64,000 nucleotides of DNA from Bacteroidales bacterium (GCA_016931855.1 JAFGDZ010000048.1:108012-172011); one strand, 5' to 3'. Numbered from the stretch's first letter, positions 26,602 to 33,916 are shown. Numbers and translations are program-made. The notes: generated by a model not told the origin, from the letters alone.

Positions 26602-27216
26602 CTATTGCCTATTTGGATTGAAATCCATAGTCCACCAACCAAGCATTTCTGTTAATACTTTCAATTGTTCAAAATCAATAGGCATACACATCAACGATAA
26701 AATATTTAACTCGCAAAAAACCATTTCTTCATTAACATAATTAAATTCAATTTCCATGCATCCAAGTTTATAACACGTAACCAAGAACTCTTCTTGGTTG
26801 TATTGCTTTACGAATTCCCAACCAAGTTCTTTGGCTTGTTCTTCTTCAATTTCGATTTGTTCTTTAGAAAATGGCAGAATTGTCCAATCGTTGGTAAGCA
26901 TGTCCAATTGAGAGGGCTGCCAACCATTAACAATAGTTCCATCTGCAGCCTTCAGGCATAGATAGGCTGTAAATTTTACTTTATCGTCCTCGTCTGCTGG
27001 GTAAACTCGTTCGCCATTACCATTCAAAACGTCCTTTAGATAGTAGTCCTTTACGCTTTGTGGTAACGATTTTACCTTATCAATTACCATGTCGATGTGA
27101 AGTTCATCTGCTGGTCGCATAAAAACAAACATGCCTTTACCGTTCCAACCTTGTCGAGCGATTCGACCTCCTTTTTTAGCGGCTTCTAAAGCTTCGCCGA
27201 ATGAAAGATTTTCCAT
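26602..27216 (-). CDS. DUF2829/Tad2-like anti-Thoeris protein with C-terminal extension
   Basis: A 204-residue protein. Residues 1-120 match the DUF2829 layout: LSFGEALEAAKKGGRIARQGW then NGKGMFVF, a middle insertion, TAYLCLKAADGTIVNGWQPS and QLDMLTNDWTIL. Phage Tad2 proteins of this family bind and sequester the cyclic ADP-ribose signal of Thoeris defence. Residues 125-204 are an extra acidic domain (EQIEIEEEQAKELGWEFVKQ, then CYKLGCMEIEF) not part of the core. It lies among early accessory genes, as expected for an anti-defence factor. Sequestering activity here is inferred. Confidence 0.75.
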   Translation of the reverse strand: MENLSFGEALEAAKKGGRIARQGWNGKGMFVFMRPADELHIDMVIDKVKSLPQSVKDYYLKDVLNGNGERVYPADEDDKVKFTAYLCLKAADGTIVNGWQPSQLDMLTNDWTILPFSKEQIEIEEEQAKELGWEFVKQYNQEEFLVTCYKLGCMEIEFNYVNEEMVFCELNILSLMCMPIDFEQLKVLTEMLGWWTMDFNPNRQ

Positions 27217-27325
27217 AAAGTAATAGTGTTAATGTTAGCCCGTAATACTATGCAGCAATAAAACGAGGGCTGTTGGCGCTTTACTGCGTTTTATTCTATT
27301 GAAAAGGCTCTACAGAATGTGTTTT

Positions 27326-27652
27326 TCAGTAATCAACAAGCTGTTTCTTTATGTAAAGTTTTTGCTTAAATGTTAACCTTTTCTTTTCTCCACTAATCCA
27401 ATGATAATACCAATTAGTTGACCAATCCCAATAGAGCAATATTCCATAAAGCATAAAGAACGGCAACAGTATTGGAGCAATTACAATCATTGTAATTGGA
27501 TTTTTCTTAACAAACCATCCATTACGCTCATTGTCTTTTAAATGAAAAACTTTATACCCTAATATTAAGACTGCTAAATATAGATAGTGCCTAACATTGG
27601 CTAGATTCCAAGCCTTTTTCTGTGGTTTATCGGTACTCTGTTCTTTATTCAT
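27326..27652 (-). CDS. Small membrane protein
   Basis: 108 residues with a hydrophobic stretch near residues 22-40 (VRHYLYLAVLILGYKVFHL) and a second at about 53-75 (MIVIAPILLPFFMLYGILLY), and basic, aromatic ends. Not recognised. It is more A+T-rich than its neighbours and lies among phage accessory genes, so a superinfection-exclusion or envelope role is possible but unproven. Confidence 0.5.
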   Translation of the reverse strand: MNKEQSTDKPQKKAWNLANVRHYLYLAVLILGYKVFHLKDNERNGWFVKKNPITMIVIAPILLPFFMLYGILLYWDWSTNWYYHWISGEKKRLTFKQKLYIKKQLVDY

Positions 27653-27676
27653 CGGCTGTTTTTTCTTTAATCACAT

Positions 27677-28210
27677 TTATTTATACCATATACCGCCACA
27701 GTAGTGGCAACGATACTGGTTGAATATGGAGTAAACCTGGCTTGATTCATCTACTGGCAGCTGGCAGTGACAAAATGGTTCTCCGTACTCTTTCTCTGTT
27801 TTGGCCAAGATGTTGGGGTAATCCCAAAACGATAACTTGCCTTTTGCTGGAATAGGCTCACTGAATAGCTGAGGAAACTCAAGAACCCAATGGTAGTACC
27901 CTTCCATGGCCCATACGCTGGGGTGGTTGGTAACGCAATCAGTAATTTGTGCCGCTCCTATTATTGCACCATGCGCAAAGGTCATTTTGCATAGTTCAAT
28001 CTCTGTGAACAGGAATAGGAGTTCCTTTAGCTGCTCATTTGAGTAAATGCTGTTAAGAGGCATTTTATCTAGTGCCTTATCTGCTCCAGCATGGATTAGG
28101 ATCCGCTGTCCAAAGTACTTCTTAGGCAGTTTCCATGTTCTGTTTTCTATAGGCTTAATCCCGTTGCATGCAAGCCATGCCCAAGGCTGTTTAATTGTGA
28201 TTGCATTCAT
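27677..28210 (-). CDS. ASCH-domain protein with C-terminal zinc ribbon
   Basis: A 177-residue protein. The N-terminus MNAITIKQPWAWLACNGIKP followed by IENRTWKLP and ILIHAG is the ASCH core, a PUA-like fold that binds RNA or modified nucleotides. The C-terminal 35 residues contain CHCQL and CHYCGG, which could form a zinc ribbon. Phage ASCH proteins are frequent but mostly uncharacterised. It overlaps the next gene by 20 nt. Confidence 0.78.
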   Translation of the reverse strand: MNAITIKQPWAWLACNGIKPIENRTWKLPKKYFGQRILIHAGADKALDKMPLNSIYSNEQLKELLFLFTEIELCKMTFAHGAIIGAAQITDCVTNHPSVWAMEGYYHWVLEFPQLFSEPIPAKGKLSFWDYPNILAKTEKEYGEPFCHCQLPVDESSQVYSIFNQYRCHYCGGIWYK

Positions 28211-28454
28211 GCTTTAGTAGTTTATCAATGGCTTTAAGTGCCGCCTCCTTAGCAGCGCTATACCCTCTACCGTAGAAGGTGAAACCTCCAATGGTTTCAA
28301 TGGTGCAGTGGGTGTTGGAGAACGATGGAGATATATCTACAGAGACAAACAGAGGGAAGCGCTTAACAAGGTACTCCTCTCGGCCTTGGTTCTCGGCCCT
28401 CTCTAGCGCTCTTTTTAGCCTGTTCAAACGGCGCTTTACAAAGAAGTTTCTCAT
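28191..28454 (-). CDS. Small protein resembling a double-stranded RNA-binding domain
   Basis: 87 residues. The N-terminal 25 are strongly basic (VKRRLNRLKRALERAENQGR). The rest has the beta-beta-beta-alpha order of a dsRBD: FVSVDISPSF, HCTIETIGGFTFYGRGYSAA, KEAALKAIDKLL, with the GRG-S-AAKEAAL segment like the basic end of that fold. It overlaps both neighbours (20 and 4 nt). The domain call is tentative. Confidence 0.5.
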   Translation of the reverse strand: MRNFFVKRRLNRLKRALERAENQGREEYLVKRFPLFVSVDISPSFSNTHCTIETIGGFTFYGRGYSAAKEAALKAIDKLLKHECNHN

Positions 28455-29143
28455 TTGGTGTTAGTCTTAAAAAATGTTTGACCTATATACCTTGTGTAGG
28501 CGGGTGGAATGGCTTCGGCCAGTTCTGTGTCCTTCTTCATCCAGTCTATGCCCATGGCAAAGGCCCATGTTTCCTTTATGGTTCTCTGCTTGAACTTAGG
28601 CTGTGCGGCCCTATAGTTACCGCTTTTCTTTATTCCAGCTTTACCGTACACTGAAACGTAGTCGCCATCGTAAACAGAGCCCACTTTGTGCGGCATCATG
28701 GGGTTCATCATCCACCAGTTTATGAGTTCAAAATGCCTTTTTCTCAGCACTTTTAGCCCAAACATGTCGCCACGTAGCACAACATCAGGCCGTACTGGCG
28801 ATGCTGGAACATTCTCTATAACACCCGGCAAACCTGATTTTTGGATGAGGTCTCTTAGCTCAGAGAGGTTATCGCTGTACACTGTGCCGTTTTTTCGCTG
28901 TTGCGCAGTTGCAGGGGTGAACGCCTGGCATGGAGGTGAAGCGTGAACATGCGTGAATAATGCGCTGTTAGTTTTTAGGAACGTTGCTGCATCGGCTTGT
29001 ACAAACTCATAGGGGTAGTTGGGCTGTGGCTCAATGTCAACGCCAACAATCTCTATTTGTAGGCCTAAATCCTTTGCCGCTTGGTGGTATCCAACGCTGC
29101 AGCCTCCAGCCTTGCAGCATAGGTCTAAAAGCCGTATTATCAT
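28451..29143 (-). CDS. Short cytosine-5 DNA methyltransferase-like protein
   Basis: A 230-residue protein with a SAM motif at the N-terminus (LLDLCCKAGGCSVGYHQAA), the Pro-Cys loop (ASPPCQAFTP, about residues 68-77) and the ENV motif (VIENVP, about 107). It is far shorter than standard C5 methylases and has little room for a target-recognition domain, which is typical of a phage subgroup. It may need a partner or recognise a short site. It overlaps its neighbours by 4 nt on both sides. Confidence 0.8.
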   Translation of the reverse strand: MIIRLLDLCCKAGGCSVGYHQAAKDLGLQIEIVGVDIEPQPNYPYEFVQADAATFLKTNSALFTHVHASPPCQAFTPATAQQRKNGTVYSDNLSELRDLIQKSGLPGVIENVPASPVRPDVVLRGDMFGLKVLRKRHFELINWWMMNPMMPHKVGSVYDGDYVSVYGKAGIKKSGNYRAAQPKFKQRTIKETWAFAMGIDWMKKDTELAEAIPPAYTRYIGQTFFKTNTK

Positions 29144-29343
29144 GACCTATGCATGTCTTCAGTGAATATTTTCTCTGATATGGAGGAGATATCCACAAGT
29201 CTTGACATCATAATGTCAATGATGAATTTCACCTGCTCAATGTTTTGTGTTCTTACTTCAAACCGAAGTTTTTCTGTAAGACCTTCAAGCTGATTTATAC
29301 GGTTCTCTAGTCCGTTTACACCTGCGGTTTTATTATCATCCAT
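29140..29343 (-). CDS. Small coiled-coil phage protein
   Basis: 67 residues, almost entirely helical (GLENRINQLEGLTEKLRFEV; VKFIIDIMMSRLVDISSISE). It overlaps the methylase-like gene by 4 nt and follows the next gene by 2 nt. Function unknown; a small oligomeric adaptor would fit. Confidence 0.5.
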   Translation of the reverse strand: MDDNKTAGVNGLENRINQLEGLTEKLRFEVRTQNIEQVKFIIDIMMSRLVDISSISEKIFTEDMHRS

Positions 29344-29345
29344 AG

Positions 29346-29633
29346 CTATGATACCATTAGGTCTCGGCTACTCCCTACGTATGCAAGGTCGCCGTTAGTA
29401 AAAGTGTAGATGTCGAATATCATTCCTTTATCGCGGGCTTCGCTCATGAACTTGTTGCATTCCCTTGCGCCTTTAAAGCCAATTGGCCGGTGGTTCCTCC
29501 GCACAAGGAGGTAGCTATCGGCGCTAAGCTCTACTGCGCTGCTTTGGAATAGGTTTCTTAGGAGATATGCTGCAAGAAGTATGGCAGCTATTAACCCTAC
29601 AACGATGAGAAGTAAAATGGCAATTTTAGGCAT
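29346..29633 (-). CDS. Small membrane-anchored phage protein
   Basis: 95 residues with a single N-terminal membrane helix (ILLLIVVGLIAAILLAAYLL) and a cytoplasmic or periplasmic domain of about 65 residues (SYLLVRRNHRPIGFKGAREC). Not recognised. Lies in the early accessory block. Confidence 0.5.
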   Translation of the reverse strand: MPKIAILLLIVVGLIAAILLAAYLLRNLFQSSAVELSADSYLLVRRNHRPIGFKGARECNKFMSEARDKGMIFDIYTFTNGDLAYVGSSRDLMVS

Positions 29634-29643
29634 ACTATTGGTT

Positions 29644-29769
29644 TTAGTGGTTAGTACTTGTTCTGCAGAAAGGGCAGTAGTCGTAGTATATCCTCAGGTC
29701 AAACTCCCTTTTACACTGCTTGCACCTGTGCCAAACCTCGTGGTTTAGCGTTACTGGCAAAGGCTTCAT
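29644..29769 (-). CDS. Small zinc-ribbon protein
   Basis: 41 residues from the ATG at 29769 (MKPLPVTLNHEVWHRCKQCK), ending DYCPFCRTSTNH. CKQC and CPFC form a classical four-cysteine zinc ribbon. It overlaps the 3' end of the upstream gene by 59 nt in another frame, which is unusual, but the paired CxxC motifs argue that it is real. Role unknown. Confidence 0.55.
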   Translation of the reverse strand: MKPLPVTLNHEVWHRCKQCKREFDLRIYYDYCPFCRTSTNH

Positions 29770-29965
29770 AGTCAAAAGGCTCTCTAATTATCAGGTATTG
29801 GTAATCGTTGCTAAGCTCTATCTCGGCAAGGTTAAGGTCAATAATAACCTTGGCGGCTTCAATAAATCGGTCGGGCTGTGGCTGGTTGCTAACTAGCAAG
29901 CGAACGCCTGGCTTAAACCGCCGTACCGTTACTAGTACTCTGTCTATGTAGTTCCAGTCTCGCAT
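29711..29965 (-). CDS. Small hypothetical phage protein
   Basis: 84 residues (RVLVTVRRFKPGVRLLVSNQ; FIEAAKVIIDLNLAEIELSN) with an alpha/beta pattern. Overlaps genes at both ends. Not recognised. Its last 19 codons overlap the zinc-ribbon gene, so its true C-terminus is uncertain. Confidence 0.45.
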   Translation of the reverse strand: MRDWNYIDRVLVTVRRFKPGVRLLVSNQPQPDRFIEAAKVIIDLNLAEIELSNDYQYLIIREPFDYEAFASNAKPRGLAQVQAV

Positions 29966-30153
29966 GGCTTTGCCTTGTTAAGGAATTTGTTGAGCCGTTC
30001 CTCGTTTCTAAACCCATATGTTGACTTGCCAATCTTGATGAACACCTGGCACTCGGGCTCGGCAATTCTTTGGTTGGCCAGCCTGTTCCTGTCGGCTTTG
30101 GCCTTGCAGCGCATGTCCTCGACCACGCCGCCGTAGCTCTTTTCATTGCTCAT
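29944..30153 (-). CDS. Small basic phage protein
   Basis: 69 residues (MSNEKSYGGVVEDMRCKAKA), rich in Lys/Arg, with a short beta-alpha end (VFIKIGKSTYGFRNEERLNK). It starts on the overlapping TAATG of the previous gene and overlaps the next by 22 nt. Not recognised. Confidence 0.5.
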   Translation of the reverse strand: MSNEKSYGGVVEDMRCKAKADRNRLANQRIAEPECQVFIKIGKSTYGFRNEERLNKFLNKAKPCETGTT

Positions 30154-30407
30154 TACTGCTCCAGTTTACCCATTACCCACTTGTGAATAATGCCCTCTCG
30201 CTTAGGGTTATTCCAGTAAAGAATGGCGGTTATGTACTTGTTTTTAAGTTTGCCTTCAATTAGGCGGCGTACAATGCCGTTTATGCTGGCCGTGTCGCCC
30301 TTCTCATCCTCCTTAATGAACGAGTAGAATATCTCGTTCTTGGCATCGTTGCCCTTCAAGCTAACCCATAGCTTGAAGCGGCTTAGTTTGGGATCGTAAA
30401 GTGGCAT
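30153..30407 (-). CDS. Small hypothetical phage protein
   Basis: 84 residues (RFKLWVSLKGNDAKNEIFYS), followed by a helix and ending HKWVMGKLEQ. It lies 2 nt downstream of the replication-type gene and overlaps the next start by one base, so it is translationally coupled. Not recognised. Confidence 0.5.
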   Translation of the reverse strand: MPLYDPKLSRFKLWVSLKGNDAKNEIFYSFIKEDEKGDTASINGIVRRLIEGKLKNKYITAILYWNNPKREGIIHKWVMGKLEQ

Positions 30408-30409
30408 AT

Positions 30410-31732
30410 CTAAGCAATTTTTGTGGTGCAGTAACGAATACTCTCAGTAGCTTTGTAGAACTGCTCAAGCAGGTGCGGTATGTTCTTTTGCACGTACTGC
30501 TCGGCTTGGAAGTAGGTGTGTACCGATAGGTTCTCGTGTAGCTTACGGAGCTGAATTTGCAGCTTCTGCAGGTCGGTTTTTCGTCTATGCAGGGCTTCCT
30601 TACGCCGCTGTCGCTGTCGGTGTTCCTTCCACCATCGCTGCGTATTGGTAAATCCTGAGCGCTTATTCTCCACATCGAGGTAAGCGGTTATGTAAATATT
30701 TTCGAAGGAGAATCCTGTGCGCTGGCTCCAGCGCTTTGCGGCATCTACCCGCCACAGTAGGCACGCCATGGCCCTCTCAAAGTCTTTGTTGGTTCGGCAC
30801 TCGGCTAGGTAAACCCGTGCAGCGTACTCCCTGGCATTCTCTAGTGCGTTGGGGTAGTGCTTATGGTTGGGAAACAGCGTTTTAATCATGTATGCAATGA
30901 ACCAATTGGCGTGTAGTTTGCGCTGATTTTGCAAACTTTCGCTATGCAAACTTGGGCGCAACTCGTTTTGTGCGTGACTTTCCTCTCCCGAATTTCCTTT
31001 TTTAGGCGAATGGACTTTGGTATCCGCATCGATTTCGCCAAGTTCCCCTGTGTTCGTGTAAATGTTCGTTTGGGTCTCGTTTAACAGGTCTGCGCAGCAG
31101 ACACCTTTCATGTTCGAGTTTTCAACGTCGTTAACAGGGATTATTTCATTTATTAAAGAGTTCTTGTCTCTTTCTATAGGATTGCAGTTTGCATATAATT
31201 GGGGGGCGGTGGATGCGTCCGGGGAAGTTCGCAAATCGTCGGTGATGAGCAGGAAGGAGGGGTTTATGTACAGCTCAAAGTTGGCTCTGGTGCCATGGTT
31301 CACCTTTTCCATGATAACGCCCGCCCGAATAAGGCGGTTTAGGTTGCGAAAAACGGTCGCTTTATTCTTGCCTGTACGCTTCATCGTTCGCACCAAGTTA
31401 GTGCTTAGAATGAAGGGCTGAGAGGCGTCTAACTGGGTTAAATCTGGGTTGTCTCGGAATGTTGAGCGAACCTTGCGCAGCTGGCCCATTATCTGGTTCA
31501 CTATGTCCTGGAATAATGACCTGTGTGTACTTTTTAGCGTTTGTGCGGTTTTGTCGCCCTGATGTCGCTGCTCCCGTACAATTGCGTTAAAGGATTCGGC
31601 AAAGCTATCGTAGCGCTCCATTACGCCCTTAAAGTTGCGAATTGAGGGCAAAAACCGAACTGACGGCTCTGTATGGGGGATGACCAAGCGGCCTTGGCCG
31701 GGAATGAGAATGGGGGTTGAGATTGGTTGCAT
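30410..31732 (-). CDS. Putative replication initiator with winged-helix domain
   Basis: A 440-residue protein. Residues about 100-160 form a winged helix (ILSTNLVRTMKRTGKNKATV, FRNLNRLIRAGVIMEKVNHG) as in phage and plasmid initiator or replisome-organiser proteins; residues 200-280 are a linker, and the C-terminus is strongly basic (WWKEHRQRQRRKEALHRRKT). It is the largest early gene and stands where lambda O-like initiators lie. The origin is often inside such genes, but no iteron array is visible here. Confidence 0.6.
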   Translation of the reverse strand: MQPISTPILIPGQGRLVIPHTEPSVRFLPSIRNFKGVMERYDSFAESFNAIVREQRHQGDKTAQTLKSTHRSLFQDIVNQIMGQLRKVRSTFRDNPDLTQLDASQPFILSTNLVRTMKRTGKNKATVFRNLNRLIRAGVIMEKVNHGTRANFELYINPSFLLITDDLRTSPDASTAPQLYANCNPIERDKNSLINEIIPVNDVENSNMKGVCCADLLNETQTNIYTNTGELGEIDADTKVHSPKKGNSGEESHAQNELRPSLHSESLQNQRKLHANWFIAYMIKTLFPNHKHYPNALENAREYAARVYLAECRTNKDFERAMACLLWRVDAAKRWSQRTGFSFENIYITAYLDVENKRSGFTNTQRWWKEHRQRQRRKEALHRRKTDLQKLQIQLRKLHENLSVHTYFQAEQYVQKNIPHLLEQFYKATESIRYCTTKIA

Positions 31733-31747
31733 AGCGGGGGAGGGTTT

Positions 31748-31984
31748 CTAGGATGGGTATTTTACAAAGTCTGGTTCTATGGAGAAGTATCCTGATATTC
31801 CATCGAAGAAGGCAACGGGATCAAGTCCATTGGCCACAAAAGCCTCATGCCTTACCGTGTACTCTAAGTACGGACTGCTACTGATCGCTATTTTCCTTAA
31901 GGTTACCGTACTTCCTACTGGGTACAGCTTGTTGAATTTTTCAACTAAACTAATAGCTTTGGCTTCCTTGCTTCCTTTTTTCAT
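31748..31984 (-). CDS. Small hypothetical phage protein
   Basis: 78 residues, basic N-terminus (MKKGSKEAKAISLVEKFNKL) and a C-terminus ending in GYFSIEPDFVKYPS. Pattern of helix then beta hairpin. Not recognised; lies upstream of the initiator-like gene in the same direction. Confidence 0.45.
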   Translation of the reverse strand: MKKGSKEAKAISLVEKFNKLYPVGSTVTLRKIAISSSPYLEYTVRHEAFVANGLDPVAFFDGISGYFSIEPDFVKYPS

Positions 31985-32034
31985 GTTGCTGTTGATTTTA
32001 TTTAAAACTAAGATTATTGCTATTCGGCATCGGG

Positions 32035-32127
32035 CTTAAAGTCGCCCATTAGGGTGCGTTCACATACAAGCCGAGGTTAACTACTCAAAATTCAAAAACT
32101 TAAAGTCGCACATTATGGTGCGTTCAC
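32035..32127. repeat. Direct repeat of a 29-bp gene-end segment
   Basis: 32035-32063 and 32099-32127 differ at 2 of 29 positions. The second copy encodes the end of the 81-aa gene (SERTIMCDFK); the first, on the same strand, encodes CERTLMGDFKPDAE followed by a stop but has no start. It looks like a duplicated gene end or a small pseudogene. Confidence 0.7.
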
Positions 32128-32320
32128 TGCTTGGGAGGAACTCCATTGGAATAGGTCCAGCAATAACCTTGATTTCAGTTCCCTCGTTTAGAAAGAAAGG
32201 GACACACCTATAAGTCCATTTCATGCCGCTATCCTTGCACGCTTTAACGGCTCTTGATTCTTCGTAAGCCGCTCCAACTACGTAGCCGTTCTCGTTTTGT
32301 AATACATACACATGATTCAT
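32081..32320 (-). CDS. Small hypothetical phage protein
   Basis: 79 residues from the ATG at 32320 (MNHVYVLQNENGYVVGAAYE), followed by a small alpha/beta core and the end ERTIMCDFKFLNFE. The N-terminus resembles a WYL-free, DUF1653-like strand set but I do not assign a family. Its last ten codons are duplicated downstream (see the repeat). Confidence 0.5.
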   Translation of the reverse strand: MNHVYVLQNENGYVVGAAYEESRAVKACKDSGMKWTYRCVPFFLNEGTEIKVIAGPIPMEFLPSSERTIMCDFKFLNFE

Positions 32321-32361
32321 AACCAACTCTATTTTTGTTAGTTGACAATTAAAGAACTGGG

Positions 32362-32460
32362 AGGGCTACCCTTGGCGGGTACGTTTAACTACCTGATGGC
32401 TATGCCTTGGGTAGCCCTTCGCCATGTTCCCCTGTGTGCCCCTGTGGGTGTCGAACCCAC
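32362..32460 (-). ncRNA. Candidate structured RNA with tRNA-like T-arm
   Basis: The minus strand carries a perfect T-arm (GTGGG TTCGACA CCCAC, 32444-32460) followed by an acceptor-like AGGGGCA, then a hairpin with 10-bp perfect arms (32362-32371 with 32409-32418), a symmetric TT/TT internal loop, a 3-bp stem and a 4-bp inner stem. A full tRNA cannot be folded because D and anticodon arms are missing. It lies directly after the stop at 32477. It may be a tRNA mimic, a tRNA remnant or an att relic. Confidence 0.4.
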
Positions 32461-32476
32461 AACTTTCCTGAAGGGG

Positions 32477-32839
32477 CTAAGCGCTTTGGGGCAGCCCCTT
32501 GTAGGTTTTGGCTGGCCTTCCTTGGCGTGTTGGTGTTGCGCCGCCTTGGTTGCGGCCATTGATGTAGTTCTCCACCTCCAGCGGAGAGAAGCGGTACTGA
32601 CCCTTCCCATCGGGACGCGGATTGGGCTTTAGCAAACCATCCTCAACGGCCCGCTTCAGTATCTTTATATCGATACCGAATTCGCGGTTAATGCTGCTGT
32701 AGTTGTACAGCTTATTCGTAGTTATGCGCGCGGGGGCGCTGGCGGGAGATTTAAGCTCATCTATAACCTGTTTCAGCTCTGCAACTAGGCTCTTGAATCG
32801 GAACAGGTCTTCCTCGTCAATAACTATTTGCCTACTCAT
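32477..32839 (-). CDS. Helix-turn-helix protein, excisionase/MerR-like
   Basis: 120 residues. After a short coiled coil (LFRFKSLVAELKQVIDELK) comes a DNA-binding pattern, LYNYSSINREFGIDIKILKR then AVEDGLLKPNPRPDGKGQYR and FSPLEVENYI, like the winged helix of excisionase/MerR-type regulators. The C-terminus is Gly/Arg-rich. It could control excision or early transcription. Starts inside the previous gene by 8 nt. Confidence 0.6.
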   Translation of the reverse strand: MSRQIVIDEEDLFRFKSLVAELKQVIDELKSPASAPARITTNKLYNYSSINREFGIDIKILKRAVEDGLLKPNPRPDGKGQYRFSPLEVENYINGRNQGGATPTRQGRPAKTYKGLPQSA

Positions 32840-33059
32840 CTTCGCTTCGGTTTTCGTTTCTGATTATTCTTTTGGCCTCGCGCACTAGTGCGTGCTGGCC
32901 TTGGTGAATGTCCTTTATCTCGGCCATTAGCGACTGGTACTCGTTGTACAATAACTTTTCGTTTTTGCCTTTTGACACTGCCGAGGCATCGCCAAGGGCG
33001 AATAGCAGGCACTGAATTTGAGCAGGCGTAAGCTCTAGGATGGTGATTGTGTTTTGCAT
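32832..33059 (-). CDS. Small hypothetical phage protein
   Basis: 75 residues (ITILELTPAQIQCLLFALGD), helical throughout, ending in a basic stretch KRIIRNENRSEDE. Overlaps the HTH gene by 8 nt. Not recognised. Confidence 0.45.
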   Translation of the reverse strand: MQNTITILELTPAQIQCLLFALGDASAVSKGKNEKLLYNEYQSLMAEIKDIHQGQHALVREAKRIIRNENRSEDE

Positions 33060-33070
33060 ATTTTATTCGC

Positions 33071-33262
33071 TTAAAATATGGTTAGCTGAACTTGGTATGA
33101 GTACTTCTTTAGCTCCTTGCACCATTTGGCTGTTTTGCCCGTGGGCGGGGTGGGAGCAAACACAGTCCTGCTGCGTACGTTCACTCCCAGTCCCTTTCTC
33201 CGCAGCTGCCTGTGTAGGTGGTAGCGGCGGTTCCCATCGGCCCCTTTAGTTGGCGGTAGCAT
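33071..33262 (-). CDS. Small basic phage protein
   Basis: 63 residues from the ATG at 33262 (MLPPTKGADGNRRYHLHRQL), very basic, ending KYSYQVQLTIF. A longer frame extends upstream but overlaps the preceding gene heavily; the chosen start overlaps it by 17 nt. Not recognised. Confidence 0.42.
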   Translation of the reverse strand: MLPPTKGADGNRRYHLHRQLRRKGLGVNVRSRTVFAPTPPTGKTAKWCKELKKYSYQVQLTIF

Positions 33263-33620
33263 GGCTACTCCCCTTTCTGTGCAGCGCAGCAAAGTGCTTT
33301 GCGTGCGCTGTTTCCCACTGTTTATACCCATTCACGTAGCGCAATGCTACGCCAACTGGGGGCTCCCCCTTTTGAAAATACCCGTAGGATTTGTAGATAG
33401 TCCGCACGGTGCTGGCCGTGGTGCCAAAGCTCTTGGCTACCGTGTTGTAAACGGTATCCTTGAGCAGGGTAGGGCAGTACTCCAACCCCTTGTTAACAGC
33501 ATCAACCATTGCCTTAAGCACCTTGTAGTTTCGGCGGTAGGACACGTTTTCGCGCCCTACCGACCTGGCTATTTCGGCCACTGCTGTGGCCATCTCGCGT
33601 TCGGAGTCTCTCTTGTTCAT
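33246..33620 (-). CDS. Putative DNA-binding phage protein
   Basis: 124 residues. A helix-turn-helix-like segment (VYNTVAKSFGTTASTVRTIY) lies near residues 56-75, inside a basic chain. It may be an early regulator. Overlaps both neighbours (17 and 4 nt), so it is translationally coupled with the first early gene. Confidence 0.5.
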   Translation of the reverse strand: MNKRDSEREMATAVAEIARSVGRENVSYRRNYKVLKAMVDAVNKGLEYCPTLLKDTVYNTVAKSFGTTASTVRTIYKSYGYFQKGEPPVGVALRYVNGYKQWETAHAKHFAALHRKGSSHATAN

Positions 33621-33871
33621 TTTGCTGATGGTTTGAATATTCTGGTGAATTCTTTGTCGAGGCGGTTATTTTCCCTCCTGCACTCCATCAGGGTGCGGTG
33701 GAACCTGTCCGGGTCGCTCTCCGGTGTGTCTATGGCAAGGGCTCTAAGCCTATCAAGTAGGGAAAGGCTCTGCTCGTGCAGGCTGTTTGCCCTGTGCTTT
33801 TGGGTGTTTGTCGAGGCGGGCAGCAGCCTTTGCCCCGTAGTTCTCATTGTTCCCTTTGCCATGTTCGTCAA
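33617..33871 (-). CDS. First early gene product, hypothetical
   Basis: 84 residues (MTNMAKGTMRTTGQRLLPAS), basic, with a helical C-terminal half (FHRTLMECRRENNRLDKEFT). It is the first gene leftward from the operator at 33917-33971 and so would be expressed when repression is lifted. Met5 is an alternative start. Not recognised. Confidence 0.5.
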   Translation of the reverse strand: MTNMAKGTMRTTGQRLLPASTNTQKHRANSLHEQSLSLLDRLRALAIDTPESDPDRFHRTLMECRRENNRLDKEFTRIFKPSAK

Positions 33872-33916
33872 TTTTTATTTGGCTTTCTCAAAATATTTTT
33901 GCTAATTTTGGTATAG

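Noticed and set aside
30361..30675. An arginine/serine-rich 104-residue frame inside the initiator-like gene
   Set aside because: It overlaps the 440-residue frame fully and has composition typical of a shadow frame.
32436..32476. A full tRNA gene on the minus strand
   Set aside because: The T-arm and an acceptor-like strand are good, but there is no room for D and anticodon arms before the preceding stop codon and no matching 5' acceptor at the right distance.
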